From Paraburkholderia sp. C35 (GTDB taxonomy: Bacteria > Pseudomonadota > Gammaproteobacteria > Burkholderiales > Burkholderiaceae), in assembly GCF_003121405.1 (NCBI RefSeq), contig NZ_QBUY01000040.1, positions 1 to 46,594 of the forward strand: a stretch of DNA of 46,594 nucleotides. Direction: 5' to 3'. The notes beneath the pieces are model-generated. The model was not told the origin of the DNA, searched no databases, and saw nothing but the letters and a program-made list of their open reading frames with translations. Position numbers and translations under genes: made by a program. The first letter of the stretch is position 1; the number at the start of each line of letters is the position of its first letter. Below, in pieces: positions 16,470 to 25,447 of the stretch.

Positions 16470-18755
16470 TCACTTCGCCGCGTTGCGCTCCACATTGGCA
16501 TTCGCCGACGCCACCGCCGTCATGTTAATGATCCGACGCACCGTCGCAGCCGGCGTCAGAATGTGCACCGGCTTCGCCGCGCCCAGCAGGAACGGACCGA
16601 CCGTCACGCCTTCGCCGCCGATCATCTTCAGCAGGTTGTACGTGATGTTCGCCGCTTCGACGTTCGGCATGATCAGCAGGTTCGCTTCGCCCGCGAGCGT
16701 CGTGCCGGGGAAAGCTGCCTTGCGCACCGCCTCGGACAACGCCGCGTCGCCGTGCATTTCACCGTCCACTTCGAGTTGCGGTGCACGCTCCGCGATCAGC
16801 TTGCGTGCTGCAGCCATGCGAGCCGACGAGGACGACGGCACGCTGCCGAAGTTCGAATTCGACAGCAGCGCGACCTTCGGCACGATGCCGAACTTCTCGA
16901 TTTCGCGCGCGGCGAGAATCGTCATCTCGGCGAGTTGCTCGGCCGTCGGCACTTCGTTCACGTAGGTGTCGCTGATGAACAGGTTGCGGCCCGGCAGCAT
17001 CAGCAGGTTCATCGCGGCGAAGTTATCGACGCTTGCCGCCTTGCCCAGCACCTGTTCGACGAACTTCAGATGCTCGTGATACGTGTCGATCAGACCGCAG
17101 ATCATGCCGTCGGCGTCGCCGAGATGCACGAGGATTGCGCCGATCAGCGTGTTGAACTTGCGCATCGCAGCCTTCGCGACTTCCGGCGTGACGCCTTCGC
17201 GCGCGCCGATCTCGTGATACGCCTGCCAGCTCTTCTGATAACGCGGATCGTCTTCCGGATTGACGATCTCGACGTCTTCGCCGCACTTGAGCTTCGAACC
17301 CATCTTCTTCAGACGCATCTCGATCACGCTCGGACGGCCGACCAGAATCGGCTTGGCGATCTTTTCGAGCAGCACGAATTGCGCGGCGCGCAGCACGCGC
17401 TCGTCTTCACCTTCCGCGAACACGATGCGCGCCGGTTGCGCCTTCGCCGCCGCGAACACGGGACGCATGACCATGCCCGTGCGATAGACGGTTGCACCGA
17501 GTTGCTCGCGGTACGCGTCCATGTCCTGAATCGGACGCGTGGCGACGCCCGAATCCATCGCAGCCTGCGCAACAGCCGGCGCGATCTTGATGATCAGACG
17601 CGGATCGAAAGGCTTCGGAATCAGGTAGTCCGGGCCGAATTCCAGCGAGTGGCCTTCGTAGGCTTTCGCGACTTCATCGCCCTGATCGGTTTCTTCCGCG
17701 AGTTCAGCGATCGCACGCACGCACGCGAGCTTCATTTCTTCCGTGATCGTCGTCGCGCCGACATCCAGCGCGCCGCGGAAGATGAACGGGAAGCACAGCA
17801 CGTTGTTGACCTGGTTCGGATAGTCCGAACGGCCCGTCGCGACGATACAGTCCGGGCGTACCTTCTTCGCTTCTTCCGGGCGGATTTCCGGTTCCGGGTT
17901 GGCCAGCGCGAGGATCAGCGGCTTGTCGGCCATGGTCGCGACCATTTCCGGCTTCAGCACGCCCGCGCTCGAGCAGCCGAGGAACACGTCGCAGCCGTGC
18001 ATCGCGTCGCCGAGCGTGCGCGCGTCGGTGCTCGCCTGATAGCGCTCTTTCGACGCATCCAGATTGCCGCGCCCTTCGTAAATCACGCCTTTCGAGTCGA
18101 TCACCAGCGTGTTCGACTTTTTCAGGCCCAGGTGGACGAGCAGATCCAGACACGCAATCGCCGCTGCACCCGCACCCGAGCACACCAGCTTCACTTCTTC
18201 GAGCTTCTTGCCGACCACTTTCAGGCCGTTGAGAATTGCCGCCGACGCGATGATCGCCGTACCGTGCTGATCGTCGTGGAAAACGGGAATCTTCATGCGC
18301 TCGCGCAGCTTCTTCTCGATGTAGAAGCATTCGGGCGCCTTGATGTCTTCGAGATTGATGCCGCCGAGCGTCGGCTCCAGCATCGCGATCGCTTCGACCA
18401 GCTTGTCGGGATCGGACTCGCTCAACTCGATATCGAACACGTCGATGCCGGCGAACTTCTTGAACAGACAACCCTTGCCTTCCATCACCGGTTTGGCGGC
18501 GAGCGGCCCGATGTTGCCGAGGCCCAGCACGGCCGTGCCATTCGTGATCACGCCGACGAGGTTGCCGCGCGACGTGTACTTCTGCGCGTCGAGCGGTTCG
18601 TCGAAGATCGCCATACACGCGGCGGCGACGCCCGGCGAATACGCCAGCGACAGGTCGAGCTGGTTCGAAAGCGGCTTGGTCGGCGTGACCGAAATCTTGC
18701 CGGGCCGGGGATTCTGGTGGTATGCGAGAGCGCTTTGCTTCAGTTGTTCGTCCAT
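16470..18755 (-). CDS. maeB: NADP-dependent malic enzyme with phosphotransacetylase-like domain
   Basis: MaeB decarboxylates malate to pyruvate, making NADPH. The 761-aa length and order fit the family: malic enzyme N-domain (about 15-150, LDLSLAYSPGVAAACMAI), NAD(P)-binding domain (about 160-400, VKLVCSGAGAAAIACLDLL), then a phosphate acetyl/butyryltransferase-like C-terminal half (about 430-755, IVFAEGEDERVLRAAQ), known in this family as a regulatory module that senses acetyl-CoA. Catalytic-region motifs are intact, including FHDDQHGTA. It is a single gene with a 297-bp upstream gap that must carry its promoter; a TACACT -10-like hexamer is seen there but no matching -35. Confidence 0.95.
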   Translation of the reverse strand: MDEQLKQSALAYHQNPRPGKISVTPTKPLSNQLDLSLAYSPGVAAACMAIFDEPLDAQKYTSRGNLVGVITNGTAVLGLGNIGPLAAKPVMEGKGCLFKKFAGIDVFDIELSESDPDKLVEAIAMLEPTLGGINLEDIKAPECFYIEKKLRERMKIPVFHDDQHGTAIIASAAILNGLKVVGKKLEEVKLVCSGAGAAAIACLDLLVHLGLKKSNTLVIDSKGVIYEGRGNLDASKERYQASTDARTLGDAMHGCDVFLGCSSAGVLKPEMVATMADKPLILALANPEPEIRPEEAKKVRPDCIVATGRSDYPNQVNNVLCFPFIFRGALDVGATTITEEMKLACVRAIAELAEETDQGDEVAKAYEGHSLEFGPDYLIPKPFDPRLIIKIAPAVAQAAMDSGVATRPIQDMDAYREQLGATVYRTGMVMRPVFAAAKAQPARIVFAEGEDERVLRAAQFVLLEKIAKPILVGRPSVIEMRLKKMGSKLKCGEDVEIVNPEDDPRYQKSWQAYHEIGAREGVTPEVAKAAMRKFNTLIGAILVHLGDADGMICGLIDTYHEHLKFVEQVLGKAASVDNFAAMNLLMLPGRNLFISDTYVNEVPTAEQLAEMTILAAREIEKFGIVPKVALLSNSNFGSVPSSSSARMAAARKLIAERAPQLEVDGEMHGDAALSEAVRKAAFPGTTLAGEANLLIMPNVEAANITYNLLKMIGGEGVTVGPFLLGAAKPVHILTPAATVRRIINMTAVASANANVERNAAK

Positions 18756-19052
18756 TTTCTAACCTGCGAGACGTTGATAATTGGGCCCGGCTCAATGTCA
18801 CGTGCTGCGCTGGCCAATGTCGACGGGATGCTCGACGGCGGCGATTCTCGCGTGCGCCGGTTAGGCGCGGCGTCAAACCTCAGCGGAAAGCGGGCGGCGC
18901 TGAGCTTTTTCGGGTCGATCAGTGTACACCCCGGATGTGGCATTTCGGGACAGGTTTTGTACCGGATGGATAAGCCGGAGCCGCGCCAGTGCTTGCTGCA
19001 GCGCGACATGAAAGCACTTCCACTTCACCCAACTATGTGTGCCCGCAAGGCC

Positions 19053-20285
19053 TTATTCGAGCGCTGCGCCGCGGCGTTCCGGGATCAGGAAAAGCGTGGC
19101 GAGAATATCGAGAATATAGATGGATGCGAGCGCACCGAGCGCCGCCGCGAACGAGAATTGCGCCGCCAGCGCACCGACCGCAACCGGTCCGAAACCGCCC
19201 ACCGCGCGACCGATGTTGAACAGCACGTTTTGGGCGGTAGCGCGCGCATCGGTTGGATACAGCTCGGAGATCAGCGCGCCATAACCGCCGATCATCCCGT
19301 TCACGAACATGCCCATCACCGCGCCGCCGATCAGCAGCGCGTACGGTGTGCTCAATTCCGAATAGACGAACACCATCACCACCGCACCCGCCTGATAGAA
19401 GAGAAACGCGGGCTTGCGGCCGAAGCGGTCGGCGGCGACGCCGAACAGCCAGATGCCGGCCGCCATGCCGAGCACCGTGACCGCTGTCCACAGGCCCGAG
19501 CGCGTCAGCGAGTAGCCGAAGGTTTTCGACAGATACGTCGGCAGCCAGATCATCAGCCCGTAGTAGCCGAAGTTCTGCACCGAGCAGAGAATCGCCACTC
19601 CGAGGCTTGCGCGAGTCGTGCGGGCATCGGCGACCAGCAGTTTAAGTGGTAGCTTGCGCATGCCGCGCGCGACGCGCTCGGTGAATAAAGCGGGCTCCTC
19701 GACGCGCCGTCGCCCGAAAAACGATGCGCCGGCAGGCAACAACCCGATCGCGCACATCCCGCGCCAGCCGATCACAGGCAGCAACAATGGCGTAAGCAGC
19801 GCCGCCGCCAGCACGCCAAGTTGCCAGCCCAGCCCGACATACGACGACGCCCGCGCCCGCAGCGCCGCCGGCCACGCCTCGGCGACGAGCGCCATGCCGA
19901 TGCCGAACTCGCCGCCAAGGCCGATACCCGCGATGGTCCGGTACACGAGCAGATCGCCGTAGCCTTGCGCCAACGCACACAGGCCGGTGAAGATCGCGAA
20001 GATCAGAATGGTCCACGTGAGCATGCGTACGCGGCCGAAATAGTCGCTCAACAGGCCGAAAATCAGACCGCCAGCCACCGCGCCGACCAGCGTCCATGTG
20101 ACCAGTGAGCCAGCTTGCGTCGATGAAAGGTGCAGATCGGCCGCGATCGCGGGAAGCATGAAGCCGAGTATCAGCAGGTCGAAGCCGTCCATCGCGTAAC
20201 CGAGCACCGACGCGAGCAGCGCTCGCGCTGCATAGCCGGGACGGTGCTCCGGCGCGGTCTGGACGGAAGAAGGAGCGGTATTCAT
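19053..20285 (-). CDS. MFS transporter (AAHS/sialate-like group)
   Basis: A 410-aa inner-membrane protein with about 12 hydrophobic segments and the MFS signatures MDGFDLLILGFMLPAIAADL (TM1) and GLLSDYFGRVRML (loop 2-3, the G-x3-D-x2-GRR motif); FGVAADRFGRKPAFL repeats the motif in the second half. Members carry aromatic acids, sialate or related organic anions by proton symport. The substrate is not determinable here. The start MNTAPSSVQ at 20285 is preferred over an in-frame start 114 nt upstream, because only from there does the product begin with a normal short cytoplasmic tail. Divergent from pyrE. Confidence 0.85.
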   Translation of the reverse strand: MNTAPSSVQTAPEHRPGYAARALLASVLGYAMDGFDLLILGFMLPAIAADLHLSSTQAGSLVTWTLVGAVAGGLIFGLLSDYFGRVRMLTWTILIFAIFTGLCALAQGYGDLLVYRTIAGIGLGGEFGIGMALVAEAWPAALRARASSYVGLGWQLGVLAAALLTPLLLPVIGWRGMCAIGLLPAGASFFGRRRVEEPALFTERVARGMRKLPLKLLVADARTTRASLGVAILCSVQNFGYYGLMIWLPTYLSKTFGYSLTRSGLWTAVTVLGMAAGIWLFGVAADRFGRKPAFLFYQAGAVVMVFVYSELSTPYALLIGGAVMGMFVNGMIGGYGALISELYPTDARATAQNVLFNIGRAVGGFGPVAVGALAAQFSFAAALGALASIYILDILATLFLIPERRGAALE

Positions 20286-20606
20286 GAGCAGTAACCTGAT
20301 ACGGACGCGAACCGAAGCCGCGTGAGAGGAAATTTGGCGAGAGTGTAAAGGCGCCAGATTGGCGTCACAACCTGGCCAGAATGCATAGGCAAAATGCACA
20401 GCCAGCCGTCGCGCCTACCCCGTTTCGCCTTGCAGCGCCCTGGGAACAGTCCGAATCGGGTAAAATATCGGGCTACGCGCGCAGCAAATCGACCGGTTTC
20501 TCAACTCGTCCGGCATGTTTCGCCCATCAGGGCGCGAAACGTTACGCCTGCTGCGCCATCGGGCCACGCGCCCGCCTCCCAGCTCACCACACCGAAGGAT
20601 TCGCCC
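20286..20606. promoter_or_regulatory. Divergent promoter region between MFS gene and pyrE
   Basis: This 321-bp gap holds no convincing gene. GGTAAAATATCGGGC at 20460-20474 carries a TAAAAT -10 (20462-20467) facing pyrE. The same TAAAATATCG string precedes argC (23877-23886). No clear -35 accompanies either copy. GAAGGA sits 9 bp before the pyrE start. Confidence 0.45.
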
Positions 20607-21293
20607 ATGACAGGCTTCGATCGCCAGACGATCTCCGACACGACCGCAAAAATGCTGCTGGAAGTCCAGGCAGTGCACTTCAACGCGGAAAAACCGTACA
20701 TCTTCACGTCCGGCTGGGCGAGCCCGGTGTATATCGACTGCCGCAAGCTGATCTCGTATCCGCGCGTGCGCCGCGGCCTGATGGAAATGGCAGAAGCGAC
20801 GATCCTGCGCGACGTCGGCTACGAACAAATCGACGCCGTCGCCGGTGGCGAAACGGCGGGTATTCCGTTCGCTGCATGGCTGTCGGACCGCCTGATGGTG
20901 CCGATGCAGTACGTGCGCAAGAAGCCGAAGGGTTTCGGCCGTAACGCGCAGATCGAAGGTCTGCTGACGGAAGGCCAGCGCGTGCTGCTGGTCGAAGACC
21001 TGACCACCGACAGCCGCAGCAAGATCAACTTCATCAACGCGCTGCGCACGGCGGGCGCGCAGGTGAACCACTGCTTCGTGCTGTTCCACTACAACATCTT
21101 CAAGGAAAGCGTGTCGGTGCTGAAAGACATCGACGTCGATCTGCACGCGCTTGCCACGTGGTGGGATGTGCTGCGCGTCGCGAAGGAACAGGGCTACTTC
21201 GAAACGAAGACCCTCGACGAAGTCGAGAAATTCCTGCATGCACCGGCTGAATGGTCGGCAGCGCACGGCGGCGCGACGTCTGCACCGCAATAA
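20607..21293 (+). CDS. pyrE: Orotate phosphoribosyltransferase
   Basis: PyrE joins orotate and PRPP to make OMP in pyrimidine synthesis. The 228-aa protein shows the type I phosphoribosyltransferase PRPP-binding motif (RVLLVEDLTTDSRSK, about residues 129-143), the FTSGWASPVYIDCRKLIS substrate region near residues 33-50, and the catalytic-loop lysines (RKKPKGFGRNAQIEG). GAAGGA precedes ATG 20607. A strong terminator follows the stop by about 35 bp. It is monocistronic. Confidence 0.93.
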   Translation: MTGFDRQTISDTTAKMLLEVQAVHFNAEKPYIFTSGWASPVYIDCRKLISYPRVRRGLMEMAEATILRDVGYEQIDAVAGGETAGIPFAAWLSDRLMVPMQYVRKKPKGFGRNAQIEGLLTEGQRVLLVEDLTTDSRSKINFINALRTAGAQVNHCFVLFHYNIFKESVSVLKDIDVDLHALATWWDVLRVAKEQGYFETKTLDEVEKFLHAPAEWSAAHGGATSAPQ

Positions 21294-21329
21294 GCGCGTC
21301 GCACTGCACTAGCGTTTCGAGCGCATACG

Positions 21330-21365
21330 AAAACGCCGCCTGTCCACAAGACAGGCGGCGTTTTT
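21330..21365 (+). terminator. Rho-independent terminator after pyrE
   Basis: Perfect 15-bp stem (arms 21330-21344 and 21350-21364, AAAACGCCGCCTGTC and complement), 5-base loop and a T-run. Its A-rich left arm makes it usable for the converging response-regulator transcript as well. Confidence 0.9.
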
Positions 21366-21419
21366 CATTCACCTCGTTCGATCCGACTCAAGCATCCGGG
21401 AGCAGATCAGAAACAGTTC

Positions 21420-22133
21420 TTAAGAACCTTCCCGCGGCTGCGGTGGACTGCCCGTATCGGCCTCACCCGGCGCGTACGAGGACAGGTTCATCAAGCCATT
21501 ACTCTGCGCATACTGAAATAGTTCGGAGTCCCTTTCGAGTCCCAGTTTGCGCATCGCCGTATTCTTCTGCGTGCTTATCGTCTTAATGCTGCGGTTTAGT
21601 TGCTCAGAAATTTCCTTGATGGTCATGCCTGAAACAAAGAGCCGCACCACTTCTAGTTCGCGCTTCGAGAGAATCACCTCGTCGCTCTTGCCGCCGGCGT
21701 TCATGCGCAACGTATCGAGCGCCGCCTTCACCGACGGACTCATGTACTCGATATGTCGGCTGACGTGCTGCACTGCAAGGCCGATATGACTCAGGTCATC
21801 CGATTTATTGACGACCGAAATCACGCCCAACTCGCTGAGCCGCTTCAGCAGCGCAGCGTTTTCGAGCATGGTTAGGACGACGATAGGCAAGTCGGGAAAA
21901 TTCCGACGCAGATAGCCAATCAACGGTAAGCCGTCGCCGTATTGTCCACCTGGCATAGCGAGATCGGTGACGAGCACGTCGCACGGCGTCGTCTGCAAGA
22001 TCTTCACCAGTTCGGTGGACTGCTTTGCGCGCGCGACCACACGAATGCCCTGGAACTTGAGCAACGCCTGTTCGGCACCAAAAAGAATTACTGGATGGTC
22101 ATCGGCGACCACGACCCTGATGGGATCTTGCAT
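21420..22133 (-). CDS. Orphan NarL/RcsB-type response regulator
   Basis: A 237-aa two-domain regulator. The receiver domain (1-~125) has acidic residues Asp11/Asp12, phospho-acceptor Asp57 (TDLAMPG) and a conserved Lys in VVNKSDD. The LuxR-type HTH (about 160-215; LSKRELEVVRLFVSGMTIKEISEQLNRSIKTISTQKNTAMRKLG) is most like RcsB. The start is set by AAGGGAGGG just before ATG 22133; an in-frame ATG at 22178 lacks such a site. No histidine kinase lies nearby, so the input is unknown. A TATAGT -10-like hexamer on the minus strand at 22257-22252 probably belongs to its promoter. Confidence 0.88.
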   Translation of the reverse strand: MQDPIRVVVADDHPVILFGAEQALLKFQGIRVVARAKQSTELVKILQTTPCDVLVTDLAMPGGQYGDGLPLIGYLRRNFPDLPIVVLTMLENAALLKRLSELGVISVVNKSDDLSHIGLAVQHVSRHIEYMSPSVKAALDTLRMNAGGKSDEVILSKRELEVVRLFVSGMTIKEISEQLNRSIKTISTQKNTAMRKLGLERDSELFQYAQSNGLMNLSSYAPGEADTGSPPQPREGS

Positions 22134-22404
22134 GGCCCTCCCTTCAACTGACAATCCACGCTCCGAAACTTCAGTCATGCAACCGTTCTTAATTCTGAGT
22201 TCTAAATTTCCAGGACTTGTCTGCTTGCTAACATCTCAGACGATTGCAACGACTATAGCTGATTTCGCGCAACATCGGCCTCTCGTCGAGCACAAATGCC
22301 TGCTTAAGATGTAATGTTAGACTCGATTTGTCGTTTGGGTACAAAAAAGGACAATAATCCCTCGTAAGGACGATTCTTTACGAGCCTGACAGGAGATTCG
22401 GCAC

Positions 22405-23025
22405 ATGCGCTTGCGTTGCCCGGTCGTTCCACCTGCTTCGTCCCGTTCGTTTCTGCCGTTTCTGCGCGCCGCGCGATCGCACCTTGCGTCGCTCGCTGCC
22501 GTCGCGTTCGCGCTTCATGCCTCACCCCTCTTCGCTGCCGACAGCGCGTTCACCGTCGCGAGCACCAACCTCCACACGGGCGGCATGGTCGACAACGCGC
22601 AAGTGTTCGACCGCGACGACTGCAAAGGCCTGAACCGTTCGCCACAACTGAGCTGGCATAACCCGCCCGACGGCACGCGCAGCTTCGCCGTCACCATCTT
22701 CGACCCCGATTCGCCCGGACGCGGCTGGTGGCATTGGGCCGTGGCCGGCATTCCCGCCACCGTCGACCGGCTGCCGGAGAACGCAAGCGCATCCGGCTTT
22801 CTCAAGAAACTCGGCGCCGTCGAAGCTCGCAACGACTTCGACATCGACGGCTATGGCGGCCCTTGCCCGCCACCGGGCAAACCACATCGCTACGTGATCA
22901 CCGTGTACGCGCTGAGTACGGCCAATCTCCGTCTTGCGCAAGGCAGACCGTCGTTGATGTTCGACCACGAGATCAGCACGGCGACGCTCGGCTATGCACG
23001 CATGACCGTCACGTACGGCCGCTAG
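22405..23025 (+). CDS. Exported YbhB/YbcL-type PEBP-like protein
   Basis: The 206-aa protein has a long signal peptide (residues 1-~44, hydrophobic core LASLAAVAFALHASPLFA) and a phosphatidylethanolamine-binding-protein fold. Family marks include LSWHNPPDGTRSFAVTIFDPDSP, GWWHWAVAGIP and YGGPCPPPGKPHRYVITVYAL. Bacterial members are named Raf-kinase-inhibitor-like only by homology; their function is unclear. AGGAGAT precedes the ATG. A 7-bp inverted repeat (CTCGTAA / TTACGAG, 22361-22384) sits immediately before the ribosome site and could be an operator or a 5' hairpin. Periplasmic location is expected. Confidence 0.85.
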   Translation: MRLRCPVVPPASSRSFLPFLRAARSHLASLAAVAFALHASPLFAADSAFTVASTNLHTGGMVDNAQVFDRDDCKGLNRSPQLSWHNPPDGTRSFAVTIFDPDSPGRGWWHWAVAGIPATVDRLPENASASGFLKKLGAVEARNDFDIDGYGGPCPPPGKPHRYVITVYALSTANLRLAQGRPSLMFDHEISTATLGYARMTVTYGR

Positions 23026-23163
23026 TGTTGCGCATCGGCGCTTAGGCGCAACGCCGCACTTTTCTCATCGCGTCCAAAAGGGTCCGGGCGCGATGACAGA
23101 ATGAACACGGCGTAGGCTCGTCTAATCCGATTGACATCATTCTTTGAAACGAGGGAGCGGACT

Positions 23164-23739
23164 ATGTCAAAAATCATCATCGTGTATCACAGCGGCTACG
23201 GTCACACGAAGAAGCTCGCCGAAGCCGTGCTCGCCGGCACGCTCGACGGCGGCGCCGATGCGAAGCTCGTCGCGGTGGGCGAACTGGACGATGCCGGCTG
23301 GGCCGAACTCGACACCGCCGACGCCATCATCTTCGGCGCGCCGACCTACATGGGCGGCCCGTCCGCCGACTTCAAGAAATTCGCCGATGCCAGCTCGAAG
23401 CCGTGGTTCGGACAAAAGTGGAAGGACAAGGTGGCCGCGGGCTTCACCAACTCGGCGACGATGAACGGCGACAAGTTCTCGACCATCCAGTATTTCGTCA
23501 CGCTCGCCATGCAGCACGGCATGATCTGGGCGGGCACGGGGATGATGCCGGCCAACACGAAGGCGGCGACGCGCAACGACCTGAATTTCGTCGGAGGATT
23601 TACCGGGCTGCTGTCGCAGTCGCCGGCTGACGCCACGCCTGACGAAGCCCCGCTGCCCGGCGACCTCGATACGGCGAAAGTATTCGGCGCGCGCATCGCC
23701 GCCGTCACGGCACGCTGGAAGGCGGGCCAGCCGACCTGA
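23164..23739 (+). CDS. Flavodoxin-fold NAD(P)H:quinone oxidoreductase-like protein (WrbA-like)
   Basis: The 191-aa protein starts SKIIIVYHSGYGHTKKLAEAV, the FMN-phosphate loop of flavodoxin-like proteins. It continues with IIFGAPTYMGGPSADFKKF and the FVGGFTGLLSQSPADATPDEAPLPGDLDTAKVFG tail seen in WrbA and relatives. Such enzymes use FMN and NAD(P)H to reduce quinones by two electrons. The true start is ATG 23164 after GAGGGAGCGG; an in-frame upstream start at 23131 adds a non-conserved extension. No operon partner is seen. Confidence 0.85.
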   Translation: MSKIIIVYHSGYGHTKKLAEAVLAGTLDGGADAKLVAVGELDDAGWAELDTADAIIFGAPTYMGGPSADFKKFADASSKPWFGQKWKDKVAAGFTNSATMNGDKFSTIQYFVTLAMQHGMIWAGTGMMPANTKAATRNDLNFVGGFTGLLSQSPADATPDEAPLPGDLDTAKVFGARIAAVTARWKAGQPT

Positions 23740-23942
23740 GCGTCGGAGCGCGGCTGCGAGAGTCCTGCAGCCGTATCCGCAGCAATCGAGCGGGAACGCT
23801 CACTGTCACGCTGCCGTCACTGTTGCAGCGCAACGTGTTTTTCGGGCAGTTTCGCGCACGCGCCGCCGTGGAGTCTTAAAATATCGTTCCGGCGCGGGCA
23901 GCGCCGCGTTTTTCCGCCGTTTTATCAGCCAGCGAGATCAAG

Positions 23943-24890
23943 ATGAGCACGAAAGTTTTTGTCGACGGACAGGAAGGCACCACCGGCCTGAAGATTTTTG
24001 AATACCTGTCGGAGCGCGCAGACGTTGAAATCCTCCGCATCGAAGAATCGAAGCGCAAGGATCTCGACGAGCGCCGTCGTCTCATCAATGCTTCGGACGT
24101 CACCTTCCTGTGCCTGCCGGACGTCGCGTCGCGCGAGTCGGCGTCGCTGGTCGACAACGACCGCACGGTGCTGATCGATGCGAGCACGGCGTTCCGCACC
24201 AGCGCCGACTGGGCCTATGGCCTGCCCGAACTGGCCCGCTCGCAGCGCGAGCGCCTGCGCACCGCGAAGCGTATCGCCGTGCCGGGCTGCCACGCGTCGG
24301 CGTTCGTGCTGGCCATGCGGCCGCTGGTCGAAGCAGGCGTCGTGTCGGCGGATTTCGCTGCGCACAGCTACTCGATCACCGGCTACAGCGGCGGCGGCAA
24401 GAAGATGATTGCCGACTACGAAGCCGGCGGCAACGCGAAGCTCGACAGCCCGCGTCCGTACGCGCTCGGCCTCACGCACAAGCATCTGCCGGAAATGGCG
24501 GCGCACACGGGCCTGAAGAACGCGCCCGTGTTCACGCCGATCGTCGGCAACTTCTTCAAGGGTCTGGCCGTGACGACGTACTTCACGCCTGGCCAGTTGT
24601 CCAAGCCGACCACGCCGCAAGACGTGCTGGCGCTGTTCTCCGAGTACTACAGCGGCGAGCAGTTCGTGCGCGTCGCGCCGTTCAATGCCGACGAGAACCT
24701 CGACAGCGGCTTCTTCGACGTCCAGGCGAACAACGACACGAACCGCGTCGACCTGTTCGTGTTCGGCAACGAAGAGCGCTTCGTTACCGTCGCGCGTCTG
24801 GACAACCTCGGCAAGGGCGCGTCGGGTGCGGCCATCCAGTGTATGAATCTCGCCATCGGCGCGGACGAAGCGTTGGGCCTCAAGGGCTGA
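23943..24890 (+). CDS. argC: N-acetyl-gamma-glutamyl-phosphate reductase (type 2)
   Basis: ArgC reduces N-acetylglutamyl-5-phosphate to the semialdehyde in arginine synthesis. The 315-aa sequence is the shorter type-2 form: VFVDGQEGTTGLKIFEYL at the NADP-binding start, LCLPDVASRESASLVD, and PGCHASAF with the nucleophile Cys116. TGYSGGGKKMI and HKHLPEM lie further on and carry substrate-site residues. TAAAATATCG at 23877 is the likely -10 region. A perfect inverted repeat (24901-24920) and a terminator follow. Confidence 0.93.
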   Translation: MSTKVFVDGQEGTTGLKIFEYLSERADVEILRIEESKRKDLDERRRLINASDVTFLCLPDVASRESASLVDNDRTVLIDASTAFRTSADWAYGLPELARSQRERLRTAKRIAVPGCHASAFVLAMRPLVEAGVVSADFAAHSYSITGYSGGGKKMIADYEAGGNAKLDSPRPYALGLTHKHLPEMAAHTGLKNAPVFTPIVGNFFKGLAVTTYFTPGQLSKPTTPQDVLALFSEYYSGEQFVRVAPFNADENLDSGFFDVQANNDTNRVDLFVFGNEERFVTVARLDNLGKGASGAAIQCMNLAIGADEALGLKG

Positions 24891-24900
24891 TCCACAAAAC

Positions 24901-24975
24901 CGAACGGCGCCCGCCGTTCGGAAGCGTACTTCCGCAAGCGAAACAAGCCGGCATTCAAACGCCGGCTTTTTCTTT
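24901..24975 (+). terminator. argC 3' hairpins and terminator
   Basis: Three hairpins lie in a row: CGAACGGCG / CGCCGTTCG (24901-24920, perfect), GAAG / CTTC (24921-24932), and AAGCCGGC / GCCGGCTT (24945-24968). The last is followed by TTTCTTTTT. The third is a normal rho-independent terminator; the first two probably protect or process the mRNA 3' end. Confidence 0.8.
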
Positions 24976-25447
24976 TTATGCTTATCAATCCGTGATTTAA
25001 AACACCGCATTCAAACGCGGCGTAACATCTTTCGATTTTCCCTCCATCTCCAGCAGTCCTGATTGAAGGTATTTACTGCTGCCTCTTTTCGCGCCAGCGC
25101 ATCAATTACCGCATAGGGATATACCCGATTTTTTTACGAACGAGCGTTCGAAGATGATAGACGCGTTTTGCTGCACCGCCCGCCCAACAAGGCTGAGCGG
25201 CAAAGCGGCGAAACCGGTCGGGCGATGCAAATATCGTTTTGTTTAAAAAGGTGCGTGTCGCACGCGCCATGCGACTCTTCGCGAAAAATGCGCTGTTTGA
25301 ATCGGGTTTTTTAGACGGTTCGTTCAATTGACAGCCTTAAATCGCGCGGCGACATTAGCTCGCAAATTAGACGATCGCAAATAAATTGCATGAAACCGGA
25401 CCAAGGCGCAACAAGCGTCAACGCCGGTCGAACAGGGAGACAGCTGC
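24976..25447. other. Non-coding stretch upstream of the DUF2957 genes
   Basis: About 470 bp without a convincing gene and more A/T-rich than the surroundings. It holds a perfect 14-bp palindrome CGAACGAGCGTTCG (25137-25150). A stem at 25250-25268, read on the minus strand, ends in TTTTT and could terminate a minus-strand transcript. A consensus -35 TTGACA (25328-25333) points towards the DUF2957 gene, with only a weak -10 (GACATT, 17 bp on). TCGCAAAT occurs twice, 15 bp apart (25360 and 25375). Confidence 0.4.

Noticed and set aside
16563..19652. A 1029-codon open frame on the plus strand through maeB and beyond
   Set aside because: It lies antisense to maeB, has His/Arg/Ala-rich composition typical of the reverse strand of GC-rich genes, and shows no family motif.
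25106..25327. A 73-codon minus-strand frame in the non-coding gap
   Set aside because: No ribosome site, no domain, and it crosses the palindrome and stem structures; treated as non-coding.
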